DNA from: Paralvinella palmiformis
Lineage: Eukaryota; Annelida; Polychaeta; Terebellida; Alvinellidae
Assembly: GCA_025642065.1 (NCBI GenBank)
Contig: JAODUP010000012.1
Span: 1,212,501 to 1,276,500 of the forward strand
DNA: 64,000 bases
Direction: 5' to 3'
Shown here in pieces: positions 49,237 to 62,262 of the stretch. The notes beneath the pieces were generated by a model. The model was given only the letters and a program-made list of their open reading frames with translations, did no database searches and was not told the origin of the DNA. How positions within the stretch are numbered: the stretch's first letter is position 1; each line of letters begins with the position of its first letter. The position numbers and the translations under genes are program-made.

Positions 49237-51576
49237 ATAACATATCTATATATACATATTATTATTACTATATATATATATATATATATATATGGGTCAT
49301 TCCGTATAAAATGAACATAATTCTTAAAAAGTTCCAACCTGTATGACCACTTCAGATTGTATTAATATGTTTGATATATCAACTACCATGTATAGGATGA
49401 GGTCTGGCACAATTTGTAGCTTTCCCTAACAAATATTTTCAGATTTACACCACTTTGAAGTGCCATGGGGTATCTCTAATTATGTCGAAATCGCGCTTAC
49501 TTTTTAGCCCTTTTTAACACCACGCAGGCTGCCGTCCACTTAGCGTTCTCAAAGTCGAGGACCATCCGCCGTATTGGCGATGTGGCAGCATATAGATAGT
49601 TCACGAAATATCGCCGGACACTGCCGTGGTGGTTTATTTTCGTACACAAACACACATGTTTAATTAGGCCGGTCATTTAATTACACACTGCAATATATAG
49701 GAGTACCACTTTAAGAACGAAATAGGTGGGCCGAGATTACGTGGGCCGAAATCGTCAAAATACCAAGTATGTAGTTCTCTCAGAAGTAGCATAGAACCAA
49801 AGACTATATATTTAAGCTCTCTGATAGAACTATAGTTCTATGGAAATAGGCAGTAAATCGCCGTCTGGGGGGGGGGGGTCCTAAGACTATGCACTTTTAT
49901 TTATTTTTTAAGTTTTCAGATCTCTGAATGCCGTCTGTCCTGTGCCTAAACGTTTATTACTAACTGTGATGGCTCGACAGTCAACTTTGGTGAACTTAAG
50001 TAGATGCCTCAAATTTGGCAAGTTAGGCCTCAAATCGAGGTATTTAGTAAATCTCCCGCCAGTTGTTAGTAAAACGGGGAATGCCGGTGACCTTGGCCGG
50101 GTGCGCAAGAGGCAAAATCTTCAATGGGGAGCCGAATATTTGCCGGGTGAGCAGGAGACAAAATGTTCATTGGTGAACTGATCGGCAGCCAGTGAATATA
50201 ATGACTTCCGAAAATTAAAATATTAATGCACACACACTAATTACTTGCTAAAGAAATATAACTGTCTTTCCTTGGTTCGATCTTGATCTATACGCCAGCA
50301 AGTCAATGACCATAAATGAAGACAATATATATACACACAAATATATATATATATATATATATATACACTTTTATGTTAATTACGATGATTGCGTGACATT
50401 TTGACATAATTACACACTTTTGTGGCTTTTTTGCTTGATGATCAAGATTATAGCCAACGCAACAACCCAGACAAAGATGATTATGGTCCAATTTCATTTG
50501 TTAATAGCATTGCCGAAGAAAATTCTTATTGCGAACGATTTCAAGAGTAATTTATAAGCGTAATCAATAATACATTAGAACCATATTGCTGAAAAGCCAT
50601 ATTTTGATAAACATATTTTAACTGTACCTTGATACCTTATATACGGAATTAAAAGGCAAAGCCTGTTATGGTATTCCGGTCCTTCTGGGTTGTATTCATT
50701 GGCCTAAATCAATGGTTGTATTTCTGAAGTGTATACTTCATTTATCATTTATCATGACAATCTATAGCGCTACCCTTTCCAATATTTGTACTTTTAAAGT
50801 TGGTTTTACTATATTATTGCTGCACGGGGCCTTTAGAACGACTCATCTCAGTACGTGGCCGAATTGCTTAGTATACTGTAACAAACTGTATCCACCATAT
50901 AATAAAATTTAACCTTACGTTATGAACTAGTTTCGCTTATGGAACAAAATGGTAGATCTATATGATCTTGATACGAACATTGCCACCTTTTTAAAATAAT
51001 AAATTGATGAAATAAAATCTTTTAGAAAACACAATAGACTAATAAGGATTCTGACAATGACAAACACCATACACATGAACACACGCAGATAAATTTATTC
51101 ATATGTAGACAGACAAATAAAAATTTAGGTATATGTTCGAAAGTATATATTATTTATATACATCAGTAACGTAGCGAAATACAATTTGCATTGTGGTCGA
51201 AACCTTCTTGACCGAGTTGTCGCGTGACGAATTGACTTGGTCTTGTTACTAAGTGCAGCTATGGACGCAATTAGCCAAATGGGACTCCCATTAACACCAT
51301 AAGCAACGCATAATTTGACTTAGTTCATGCTAGGAAAACACTGACAAGAAGGAACTGAGACATATTCAGTATTGTCAGCAATCAAATGCGAAGATGAAAT
51401 ATTGACACAGAAATGATAGAAATCATATTAATACCGTAAATACCGTGATACGGTTGTTATTAAGTTGCCTGCGCTATTGCGCCGACATAGTGACCCACAC
51501 ACTCGGTCATAGGTAATAAATCAGCATATTATTTGATGCTTACGAGGTGCAGCATATGTAATGCGATATATTTAAA
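46955..51576. other. Region between the divergent ASPHD2-like and DNAH10 genes
   Basis: Contains the untranslated 5' parts of both genes, but first exons could not be fixed. Other contents are TA arrays (about 49206-49234, 49270-49293, 50340-50366) and four CGGCCCAC(G/C)-type motifs in inverted arrangement between 48859 and 49757. A 120-codon frame at 48631-48993 has no recognised domain and is not called as a gene. Confidence 0.5.
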
Positions 51577-53063
51577 ATGGATGATCCCAGAATTGAATGG
51601 GTTCGAAACAGAGTATATCTTGCTCTTGAAATAACAGATCCCGAAGTTTTCGATGATTTGCTAAATCGGGATGATGGTGAGGCGGAACGCGACATAGCAA
51701 AGTTTCTAAACGAAACGCCAGACGACCAAGATCCTGCTGTTATATTCTATAAAAATGTTCAAGAAGAAGAAGAGGAAATTGAAGTTGAATGTGGTAAATA
51801 TTACGTGCTAATTTCTACTTAAATTTTATTGTTTATACCTGTTATTATATAGTGTTAATAAGTATGTATCATGCCCGAGTAAATATTTATAATTGGGTAA
51901 TAAATAAACTTGGCAAATGTTGATGAACATAAAATATTTGGCTAAAATATAGTGTAGCTGGCCTGAAGCCTGCAGTAAACAACAAGTGTATTATATTGGC
52001 ATCAACAAATTGATTAGATTATGAATTAAGCTAATATGTCCATAATTGTTCTTGCAGTTTATTATGACATTCATGTAATATTTATGCTTCACACACATAC
52101 ACTATGTGTTTAAGTGACCCACCCATAAGTTTCCATGTAATTCTGATCTCACATAGTACTTATTGCACTCACTTTGGTGCTAATCACAGATTAGCTGAAA
52201 GGCTCCCCAATAACACAATGTCTAAAGCATTATGCTACAAACCTGCAAGTTGTTGGTTTGAATCCAACTCATACCTATGTTTGTGGGATGTTTTCCTATG
52301 AATTCGCCCCATGAATATATTTTTCATGTGTGGCCAGTACCTAGCAAAAGGCTAGCATAAACAAACCACCCACTCACTCACAGATTGGCTGAATTTTGCT
52401 GTTTTTACAGAGCTACTTTCAAATCCTTCTCAATATATCATATTAAATGAAGTCATATTTAAAATCATTCATAGGTTAATTTACATTCAGGTTATTGGTG
52501 TGTTTATTACTGATTACAGTTATAGTTTTGTTCAATAAAATAAATGTCTTCAAGTATGCAGATCTAATGAAAATAATTTTTGACAATTATCAATAAACTG
52601 TCAATAATTTCTCTACTTTATGGTTTGTAAAGTTGAAACCTTGTACTGTTTGTTACATCCTTGTTCAGGATGACAAGTGGCTGAATGTTAATTCAAACAA
52701 TGCAGGGCTATTAAGACATATGGAACTAGCAGAGCATGTGTCTTTAAATATTTTTCATATTAAACTGTAGATTATGTGAAAAAAAGGGGCATTACATAGT
52801 TTAATTACAAAATTGGTTGGTTATATTGCTCAGTTAAGCAGATTTCAAGTGCTAAACAGGTGTTGATGACAGAAAGCCAGAGAAAGTTTAAATATGAATT
52901 ATATTTTATCCTAATTACATAACATAACTATGTTCCGAATATGTAATAAATGTATTATCCACATGAAATGGCTTGTTTATTCAAATTTGAGAAAGGTTTG
53001 TTTTATATTTTTATTATAAAACTATGTTCCGGCATGTGTGCAAGATCTATGATGCAGAGTGTG

Positions 53064-53100
<37 letters not shown>

Positions 53101-53992
53101 GCCATCAATCCCAGACATACATCAGGAGGATGATGATGCAACTGAAGAAGTTACTGAGACTCCAGCAGGTGAAGAAGTTCCACCAACACCTGATGAGGAA
53201 AAGAAAAAGGGTATAAATAATAAATAAACAGTTATATAAACACAATATATTTCTACTTTTAGGTCTGTTTTTAAGTTGTAAGCATATTACATATGGTTAT
53301 AAAAAAAGTATCACAGACATAATATGTAATATCTCTGTTCTGTATAGATGAAAATGGAATTTCAGAAGAAACACCAGCACCAGAAACTGCTCAGCCAGCT
53401 GGTGAGACAGCAGATGAAACGGGGGAAGCCTCACCACCAAAAACAGTGAGTAAACTAAAATGCATGTCCAGTTTGTTATTACTTATCCACAATGAAGTCA
53501 GTACAGATGTGATCATACAATATTGATTTTACACATATTTTTAAAATAGTTTAAGATACAGTATATGGTTTTGACACTTCCAGATTATGTTGTTCACTGA
53601 AGAAACTACATAACTAAATTACAGAAAAGCTAATTATATGATGCTATAATCCATCTTTTAATTTACAGCATTATAAAAAAAAATTTATTATAGAAATATT
53701 TCAACAATAAAATTGATGGAATTACTCATATAAAATAGAATTTTTTTACTTTATCCTTCAGAAAATAGTGATACAGAAAGTGTGGAGAACATACCTGTAC
53801 CTGTGTAGAAGTGAGATGCCTGAAGAAGTTGCATGCTGCAAAACTAAATGTATTTACTTCTTACGTAACTCAGAAGGAATGGTTCCTCTGCCAAACAGTA
53901 TAGAAGAAGCTAACCAAACACTTCCAGCACTTATAGAGATTGGTGTCATAAATGACAATTCTCTCTGTATGTTAGAACAGTTACTCTTGCAG
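51577..53992 (+). CDS. DNAH10: DNAH10 exons 1-4: N-terminal extension
   Basis: Exon 1 ends EEEEEIEVE and joins in phase 1 to two short exons (111 and 98 bp). These encode an acidic, Pro/Thr/Glu-rich linker (PAGEEVPPTPDEEKKK; ETPAPETAQPAGE), probably disordered. Exon 4 encodes VWRTYLYLCRSEMPEEV and YFLRNSEGMVPLPN, the folded start that corresponds to the HMLCTPLPEEF...FFLRNTKE region of human DNAH10. Exon 2 is phase 1-1 and could be skipped without a frameshift. The start codon is the first ATG of an open first exon and agrees with the family start motif. Confidence 0.9.
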
Positions 53993-54022
53993 GTAATTAA
54001 TATAAAGTTGCTTTCTTTAGAA

Positions 54023-54064
<42 letters not shown>

Positions 54065-56318
54065 TGTGATCAGGAACTTTACAATTTTGATAATTTATTT
54101 TTCATAGTAATATTTTGGAGTAATTACTTTTAATGTTTACATAAACAACAGCAATTCTTTTATGGCCATTTTACCCTCTTATGAGGGAGTTGGCTGATGG
54201 GTTCCTAGACTAGTCTTCTCCATTTTACTTGATCTTGTGCATTTTACTATATTCACACATAGACCTTCCTATTTAAATTCAGTGACACATCCTTCCTTGT
54301 CAAGATCCCTGACAGCTCTAAACATTCCCCATGCCTAATGCACCCTCACCATTGATGATGAATTCGTTCCTCCACTCAACATATACCCCAGATAACAGAA
54401 CCTTCCAATTCTGTTTAGACACATAACATTTCCAAGATCTATCCTTTCCTGTTTGTTAATAACCTCTCCATCACCTGGACACAAATGCAAATTGTTTAGT
54501 CTTTTATATTTTATCTTTTCTGTCCAGTTTATAAGGAATATAATGCCCTGTGGCTTTACTAAGTGATAATGGCTATCACACTTTGACCCTGAGGAGTGAA
54601 ATAGCTATTTATTTTGTCCTTGAATAGCCCTGTGCTAAACCTAACCTTTAAGCCCAACCCAAACACTAAGCCTAAATCAGAAGACTACTTACCCAAATCA
54701 TTTCATTCTTTGTTTCTTGACAGTGGGTATATTGTATATAAAGGACAATTTTTGACATCTTAAATGGATAATCTTTAATTTAAACTTATTAGGTTCTTCT
54801 TGAAATGGAAAATACAGTATTTGAAATGGGATTTGCTTGATTAAAATTTGTTTTTATTATTGGCCATGTATGTGAGAGAGAAAGTGTTGACATTTAAATG
54901 ACAATTTTATATCTTATGGTATAAGAAACATTAATATTCTAATATCTGTAAATTCTGTCAGTTTTCACCTAACACTACCAGAATATTATTTGGGTATCAA
55001 TATTTTATTTCAGATTTATATGCCACTGCTGTCATTCAGTGCTCACAAGGATGAAGAAGCTAGCAAATCAGCTACAGCCAGATCTGAGGCCCCAACAAGA
55101 CAAGCTACAATGATATCTGAAGCAGGACATGAAGAAAAGATGGAAAAGAAAACAAGCATTGAGGATACTTATGCAAAAGCAATGCTGAGAGATGAATTCC
55201 TCATTAACATGCAGAAGTTCTCTTCAAGCATATCCCGCACAATTCAGCAAATTGAAGGAGAGGTTCGTCTTGAAGTTCCTGATATTCAGCTGAGTGAAAA
55301 CCAAGAAGAAGATTTGAACAATGCAGAGCTGATGGAAACTGTACAAGAAACCTGCAGAAAATGGCTGAATCAGATAAAGAATGCATTAGAGAGTCTCCAG
55401 AAAAAGACACCTCAAGGCAATGGCCCCTTAGCAGAGATAGACTTCTGGCGTGAACGGAATGCTGCCTTGAGTGCCCTCTATGAGCAGCTGAAGCTTCCGA
55501 AGGTTAAAGCTTTCTTGGATCTGTATAGCTATAAAGATGATTCATTTGAATATTGGAAACATGATCTCAGCAAATATTATACTGAAGCCAAGGACAATGT
55601 TCGCTTCTTGTCAACTTTGGAACGTCACTTCAAAAACATTGCTCATGGGGCAACGTTCCAAGTGGTCATTGACACACTGCCATCTATGATGAATGCTCTG
55701 AGGATGGTGTGGATTATATCTAGACATTATAACACAGATGAAAGAATGGTACCTTTAATGGAGAGGATAGCCTGGGAACTGGCTGAACGAGTTTCTAGGA
55801 TAATTCAAGTTCGAACATTGTACAAGTGAGTCATCTTTCTCTCGGTGTAGGGAAGGGGGGGGGGTTGCATGTGAGTGCGTGTGATTTGTGTGCATACAAA
55901 TGTATGAGAGAGAAAGTAAGTGAGTGAGTGAGTCACTGTTACCACCTAAAAATAAAGAAACATTTCTGTCAAACATCTGTTAAATGATCTGATAATGAAT
56001 TAGCTTGTGTTCTTAAGATACTTACATTATTTTATGTTTTTAAGGGATGGTCCTGAAGAGGTTAAGCGGAAAACATCGGAAGCAAAGAAGATGCTAGATG
56101 TATGGAAGGAGTCCTACTTTGATGTACGAGCAAAAATTGAGGCATCTGGAAGAGATTCACGCTGGGAGTTTGACAGAAAAAAGCTCTTTGAGAGAACTGA
56201 TTATATGTCTACAATATGCCAAGATCTGTATGATGTTGCTCAGGTATTTATTTTGCATTTCTTATAAAGCAGTACATTTCTACATGAAAGTATAACTGGA
56301 ATTTTATAATATTTCATA

Positions 56319-56372
<54 letters not shown>

Positions 56373-59300
56373 AATTATAAATATTTATTATACAATTCCA
56401 GTCAGACATTATAGTAATGCTATTTCTCAAATATATAAATAAGTCTGTATTGTTTGTTTGATATGTTAGCAAAGACAATGAAATTCATTTACCTTTGGTG
56501 TGCATTATCTTGGAACTAATTGATCCTTTAAGACAATTTTTATTTTATTTGACTAGGTACTGCAAGAGTTTTATAACATCTTTGGTCCAGAGCTCAAAGC
56601 TGTAACTGGTGATCCAAAACGTATAGAAGATGTTCTAAAAAGAGTGGATGCTCTAGTCAAACCAATTGAAGATGTAAGCATTTCACTGAAATGAATTAAA
56701 TTATGATTTAGGTTCATTTAAATTTTAATTACTTTATCCTTTGCTAAAGATTGGTAATTGGCACTTAGGCTGATAGATATATATTTTCTCATAATTATTT
56801 TAAATTTAGGTGAACTTTGACCTATTCACCATCAAGTCTCAGACTAACTGGCACTACATCATGGAACAGTTCTATCGTGAGGTGGCTTCTATTGAGGGTG
56901 AAGCTAAGAATTTCATAGATGAATCATTCAAAACCCTCCGTTCAGCAGAAGGTGCCTTTGACATGCTTCTTAACTTCAAGCACATCAGATCAAGGGAAGC
57001 CATCAACTCTCAGATGATGAAGAAATTCAATGACATTCTTCTTCAGTATGAAAAAGAGGTTATATGTTATTCTTCTTTAATATTGACTCAGATGTGCGAT
57101 CAGGAGAATGAAAAAGTGAACTGTTTTCACTTTTTGTTGTAACCTAAAAGCTTTAGCTTCTTCATAATGCTATTTACTGATAAAAGAATAATTTCTTCAT
57201 ATTTAGACATGTTTGATTAAACTTGTTTATTCATTGTCTAGTCTTACACATTAAAGTAACTGCATGTAATAATTATTTGTCCAGGATAGGTTTATGATGA
57301 TTTATCACTGGAGACCTTCATTTGATCAGATTTTCAAACAGATATTTATTAACACAGGTTGAGTTGATGAATCAGATTTTTAAAGAGGCGCGTGAAAATC
57401 CTCCACTATGTAAGAATCAGCCACCAGTGGCCGGTTCCATACACTGGGAAAAGTCGCTCTTTCATCGCATCAAACACACAATTATTCGCTTCCAAAGTTT
57501 GCAAGAGATGATGCAGAGTGAGCAAGGCAAAGCTGTGAGTTACACTGACCAACTGACAGATTTGATAGATTCTGTATATATTAGGGTGTATATTAGATAT
57601 ACAGAGCATTTTATTGAGACATGGACATGATGTCAATGTGATTATTTATATAGTTATATGTGAAAAATCAATATTATAAAAAAACGAATTCTGTCTTTAG
57701 ATACATCAAGATAATTACTGATTTCTGGTTTTTAGGCAAGAGCTAAATATCTCAGCGTTGCCAAACAAATGAAAGCCTATGAGGACAATCTTTATGAGCA
57801 GTGGCGTGAAAATGTAGAGTCAATACTATCTCAGCTGCTGAAACGTAACCTGCTTGTGAAACCTCTGGAACGACAACCTGCTGTGCTGCATCCAGCTCAG
57901 GAACAAGAAGATCCTGAAAATGGTAAATTACATGTTTGTTTTGGGTAATTCTTATCATGCACATCACTTTTAATTCCACTACCAGAATGACGACAATTTC
58001 ATGTATTCCTGCCATTTACTGACATGGCACTAAGTTGCACAAGATTTATCACTGAAGAAGTGATAGAGTGTTAACCTGAGAAGGATCTATATTTCACGGT
58101 TCACTAAGTACTTTGGTTAACAATCATGTTGATGTGTTCCGTGACCATTCCTTGTATTTCAATATATTAATTTCATGTGGCTGTTTTTGCTGGTATAGTT
58201 GTAGCTACAACTCCTGACATTGATGATGGTGTTGATGAGTCTTCAAAGCAGCAACCACCAACTGACAATGGTATTATTATCATACTCTTTGTTATGGAGT
58301 TCATAAGCGGTGCTTCAAAGGGCTACTGTACTGAAACAGACTAAAGCTAACTGCAGCTTCCACTACCACCATTTCAATGATTTTGTGTTTTCTATATGCA
58401 ATCATTTTAACATTTGTACAATTGATTTAAATTTGCAGGGTCTACAGCTTTCTTAGTTTGGGTTAGTTTGTGTGCTTGTCTGTATTTACACCAACAAAGA
58501 CTAATATTGGTTTAACTCTAATAATGGTATTGTTTTAGATACCATTAGTTCATTGCATAGAGCATTGCTGGTATTTTGCTGTCGTGCATTTTATGTGCTA
58601 GATCTCCATTTTTGTATGTACAGTACTGATTTAGGATTAGATAACAGAGACAGAAATCCATCTTAACTTACTTGGTAAATGTGTGGCTGGTTACTAACAT
58701 GCATCATGTATAATAACCAGGTTTGGGTTAATTTACAAAATAAGTTCAATTATAATTATAATTGTTAGATATAATTTTAGTTTTCAGTTACAATGGATTT
58801 AATTTCCCTCAAAATAAAATGAACAGATAACAAAACAAATCGATATTGAGTCTGTCACACACATGCACACACACATACACACGCAGTGACAAACACATAC
58901 ACACACAGTGACAAATGCACACATGCACACATACACACACCACTGTAGTTATTGATATAACATATTTGATAAAATACAAAATTTTCTATATCACATTGAT
59001 ATAATATTGGTCAAAATGAGCATTTATCTGATTTACCTCATATTGTATTGATGTTATATGGTGAGAATTAGGAAGAAGATACAATGGTTTAAATTAATAT
59101 TTATTGAACAACTGTGGCAACAATGACAGTCAATTATAACTATCTATGTGTCACACAAAAAACTTCAATTACAATTGCAGGATTTCAAAGGTATTATAAC
59201 TACAATTATACTATAGTTTCAGTTAATTACACAAGTATGGAGTTATTGTAGTATAGGTATTTTTTTAAACCTTGTTTGAAATATGTAAATAAAGCTTATT

Positions 59301-62228
59301 ACCCTACATCTCCAGCTGTAATTAATACTTAAGCATAAACTGGAGTAGTAATTTGTTCTTTCTCTGTGTGTGTGGGCGGGAGTATTTTTTCCATGGCAAC
59401 AATATACATCTAATTATATGGCTAATTTTATGCATGTACAGAACAAATACCAGAAGAACCTAAGAAGGAAGAACCAGAAGGTAGTACCTTATAACTAGAA
59501 ATGGTGTATTTTCGTGTGAACTATATAATAAGTATGTGTTTCTGTGATAATTAACAAAATACTCTGCCTGCGGTTCTTTACATTAAACCTATTTATTTGT
59601 GTTTAATTTATTTTTGTCATAATCTAGAATTATTCTCATCTTTCATACATTTTTATAGTTAGATATAATATCATATAATGTCACTTTAGCCTCGAGTTTT
59701 AATAACTGTTTAAATTTAGCAATACTAGATATATCCTCAGAGTCACATCTGTAATTGTTAGTTATAGATATAGGCCCTATTCATTTATATTAAAATTTGT
59801 TCTGTGTCATTTGAATTACAAAGTGATGTTAACATTTAACTGTTTGAATGATGGTTCTTTAATGTTGGAGATTTAAATGACAGATAACTAATTTTGTTCT
59901 TGATTGTTTATATTTGCGTTTTTTTATAACTTATAGTCACCCATTTGAACTCCAATAACCTTTTAAATCTGAAGCATCACCAAAGTTGTAATTGTAACTA
60001 AATCTTTTGTGTTGTTGTTAGTTTCCCATCCAGTTCAGTCATATACTAATCTTTTGCCTAAGATATTTCATGCACATGCACACACTGTACATTATTGGCC
60101 AAAAAGACAGTGTATCATATTTAATAAATATCACGATAATAAGATTTTGTAACTGCTTTTATTTTGCATAATGTAATCTGATGTATGATATGATTTATTA
60201 AATGATTGTTATAATCCTGAAGGTATTAAGAGGTATCTTCAGAAGTTATGGATTTAAAGTACTTCGCCATCATATCAGACTTTAACGTTTATATATCATA
60301 AAACACGGCATCTTTCACATTATCCATTATTGTTATTAATCTCTGTTATGATAATTGTTTTTTTTTCTTTTCTAACTTTCTGTTATTAATGTACAGCAGG
60401 GAAGTGTCTATGTCATATTATGTCATATTTGCTGCCATTGCTGCTAATCACTGTGAATGATATTGTTACAGATGCTCACAAAGATATAAAATACCTAGTT
60501 GACTTTGACCCAGTACTGGCCGAGATCATCACGGAGACTAAGTATATGGAACAACTTGGTTTTGGTGTGCCTGAATTGGCAAGAAATGTTGCACTTCAGG
60601 TTAGTGTTAAAGATAGTCATATCAGTCAGAATAATGGAATAAAATGTCCATAAAAAACTTATGATAGCCAAAGATTATAAAACAAAACACCTTTCATTAT
60701 TGACTGTATCTGTTAAAAAAAAACTTTCTTAACTTAAGACTCACCTCTGATAGTACAGTGGTGAGAGCACTGTGCTTCAAACCTCTAGGTCAGGGTTTGA
60801 ATCTAACTTGCCTTGTGTTTGTGGGATATTTCATGTCAAAGTTTTCCCTCAGCCGTATGTCTCGAGGCTAAACAAAGAACTCATTTCACTTACTCACACA
60901 CTTAACTTAATTCTCTTAACACGATTCCAGTTAATGATTATGTTACATCACCTTTCTAGGCATGAAAGAGTTTAATTAATATAAGCATATCTAATTTCAA
61001 CACCATACTAATTTGAACAGGAGGAAAAATACATCAAATATGTGGACCGCTTGCAGCATATGTTGATTAGATATCATTCAATATTAGCATCATTAGATAA
61101 TGCTGAGGTAAGCATTTCATTTAGATTCTGAATAATAATTGTTGTGATTTGTTTTTAATATCAGTATTATTCAATCAGGTCAGTTTTGTTACATCTTACT
61201 TTAAGCCATTTAACATGGCCATAAATGATAGAGCACTTAAACAACGTGCCGATGTTTTTTTGTTGTATGTCAGGCAACATTGTTAGAGGACCACATGAAG
61301 GAGTTACGGAGAGTTATAAGACCAGGTGCTAGGCGACTCAATTGGAACTCTCTTGGTATTAATGACTTTGTAGCCAAGTGTGACTCAGTAAGTCTGTTAC
61401 AGCTTCCTAATTGTGTGAAATTTGATACGTTCATGGTGCCAACTTAATATCTGAAATGTAGTTCATTCTCTGAACTGGATTAAGCTTTCATAAGTTTTTG
61501 AGGTACACTACAAGGATCTATTTTTATATATTTTTCCAGGCTATATCTAAATTTGAATCAATGGTGAATCAGATTCAAAAGAACTCTCAGGACATGTACC
61601 AACGTCTTCATATCATGGAGTCTGGGAACCTTTTCAAACATCCTGGACTCAAGCATGGAGAACTTTCCAGTTGTAAGGTAATAAATATGCTCACTCACTT
61701 CTTAATTAAGGTGTATTTAATTTTATATCCCAGTGTTTGATCATTCAGAAAGATAGAGTATTATTATGATTTCATGACTTGCCACTTCCAGGAATTCTTT
61801 GAATATGTGGAAAGAGAAAGGGAGAAAGATCTTGAACTTTTGGCCAGAAAGTATCAAGCTATTGGTCCTATTCTAACAAAGGTCGAAGGTTTGGTTGTAC
61901 ACACCAATACTGGCAAATCACCAAAGTTGCATCAGTACTACGCCTTTTGGGAGAAGAAAATTTATGATGCACTGACAAAGGTGCTTATTATGTTTCTATG
62001 TAATAATATTTATTATGATTTTTAGCTAACAAATAAGAACCTGTACATAAAAAGCTGTCAGACTAGAATTCTTTATAAACTACCTCTTTATTATTTATGT
62101 TTTTCTACTTAAGGAAATGATTCCTGTCAGATAATAATAAATGTTTACACAGGCATAATATCACAGACTCATCATATGAACTTGATTATAAATTGTCAGT
62201 GGATAAATGCATTTTGTTTTCTGAATTG

Positions 62229-62262
<34 letters not shown>

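Noticed and set aside
60740..60810. Apparent tRNA gene in a DNAH10 intron
   Set aside because: Same reason: head of a family C SINE with a shared downstream body.
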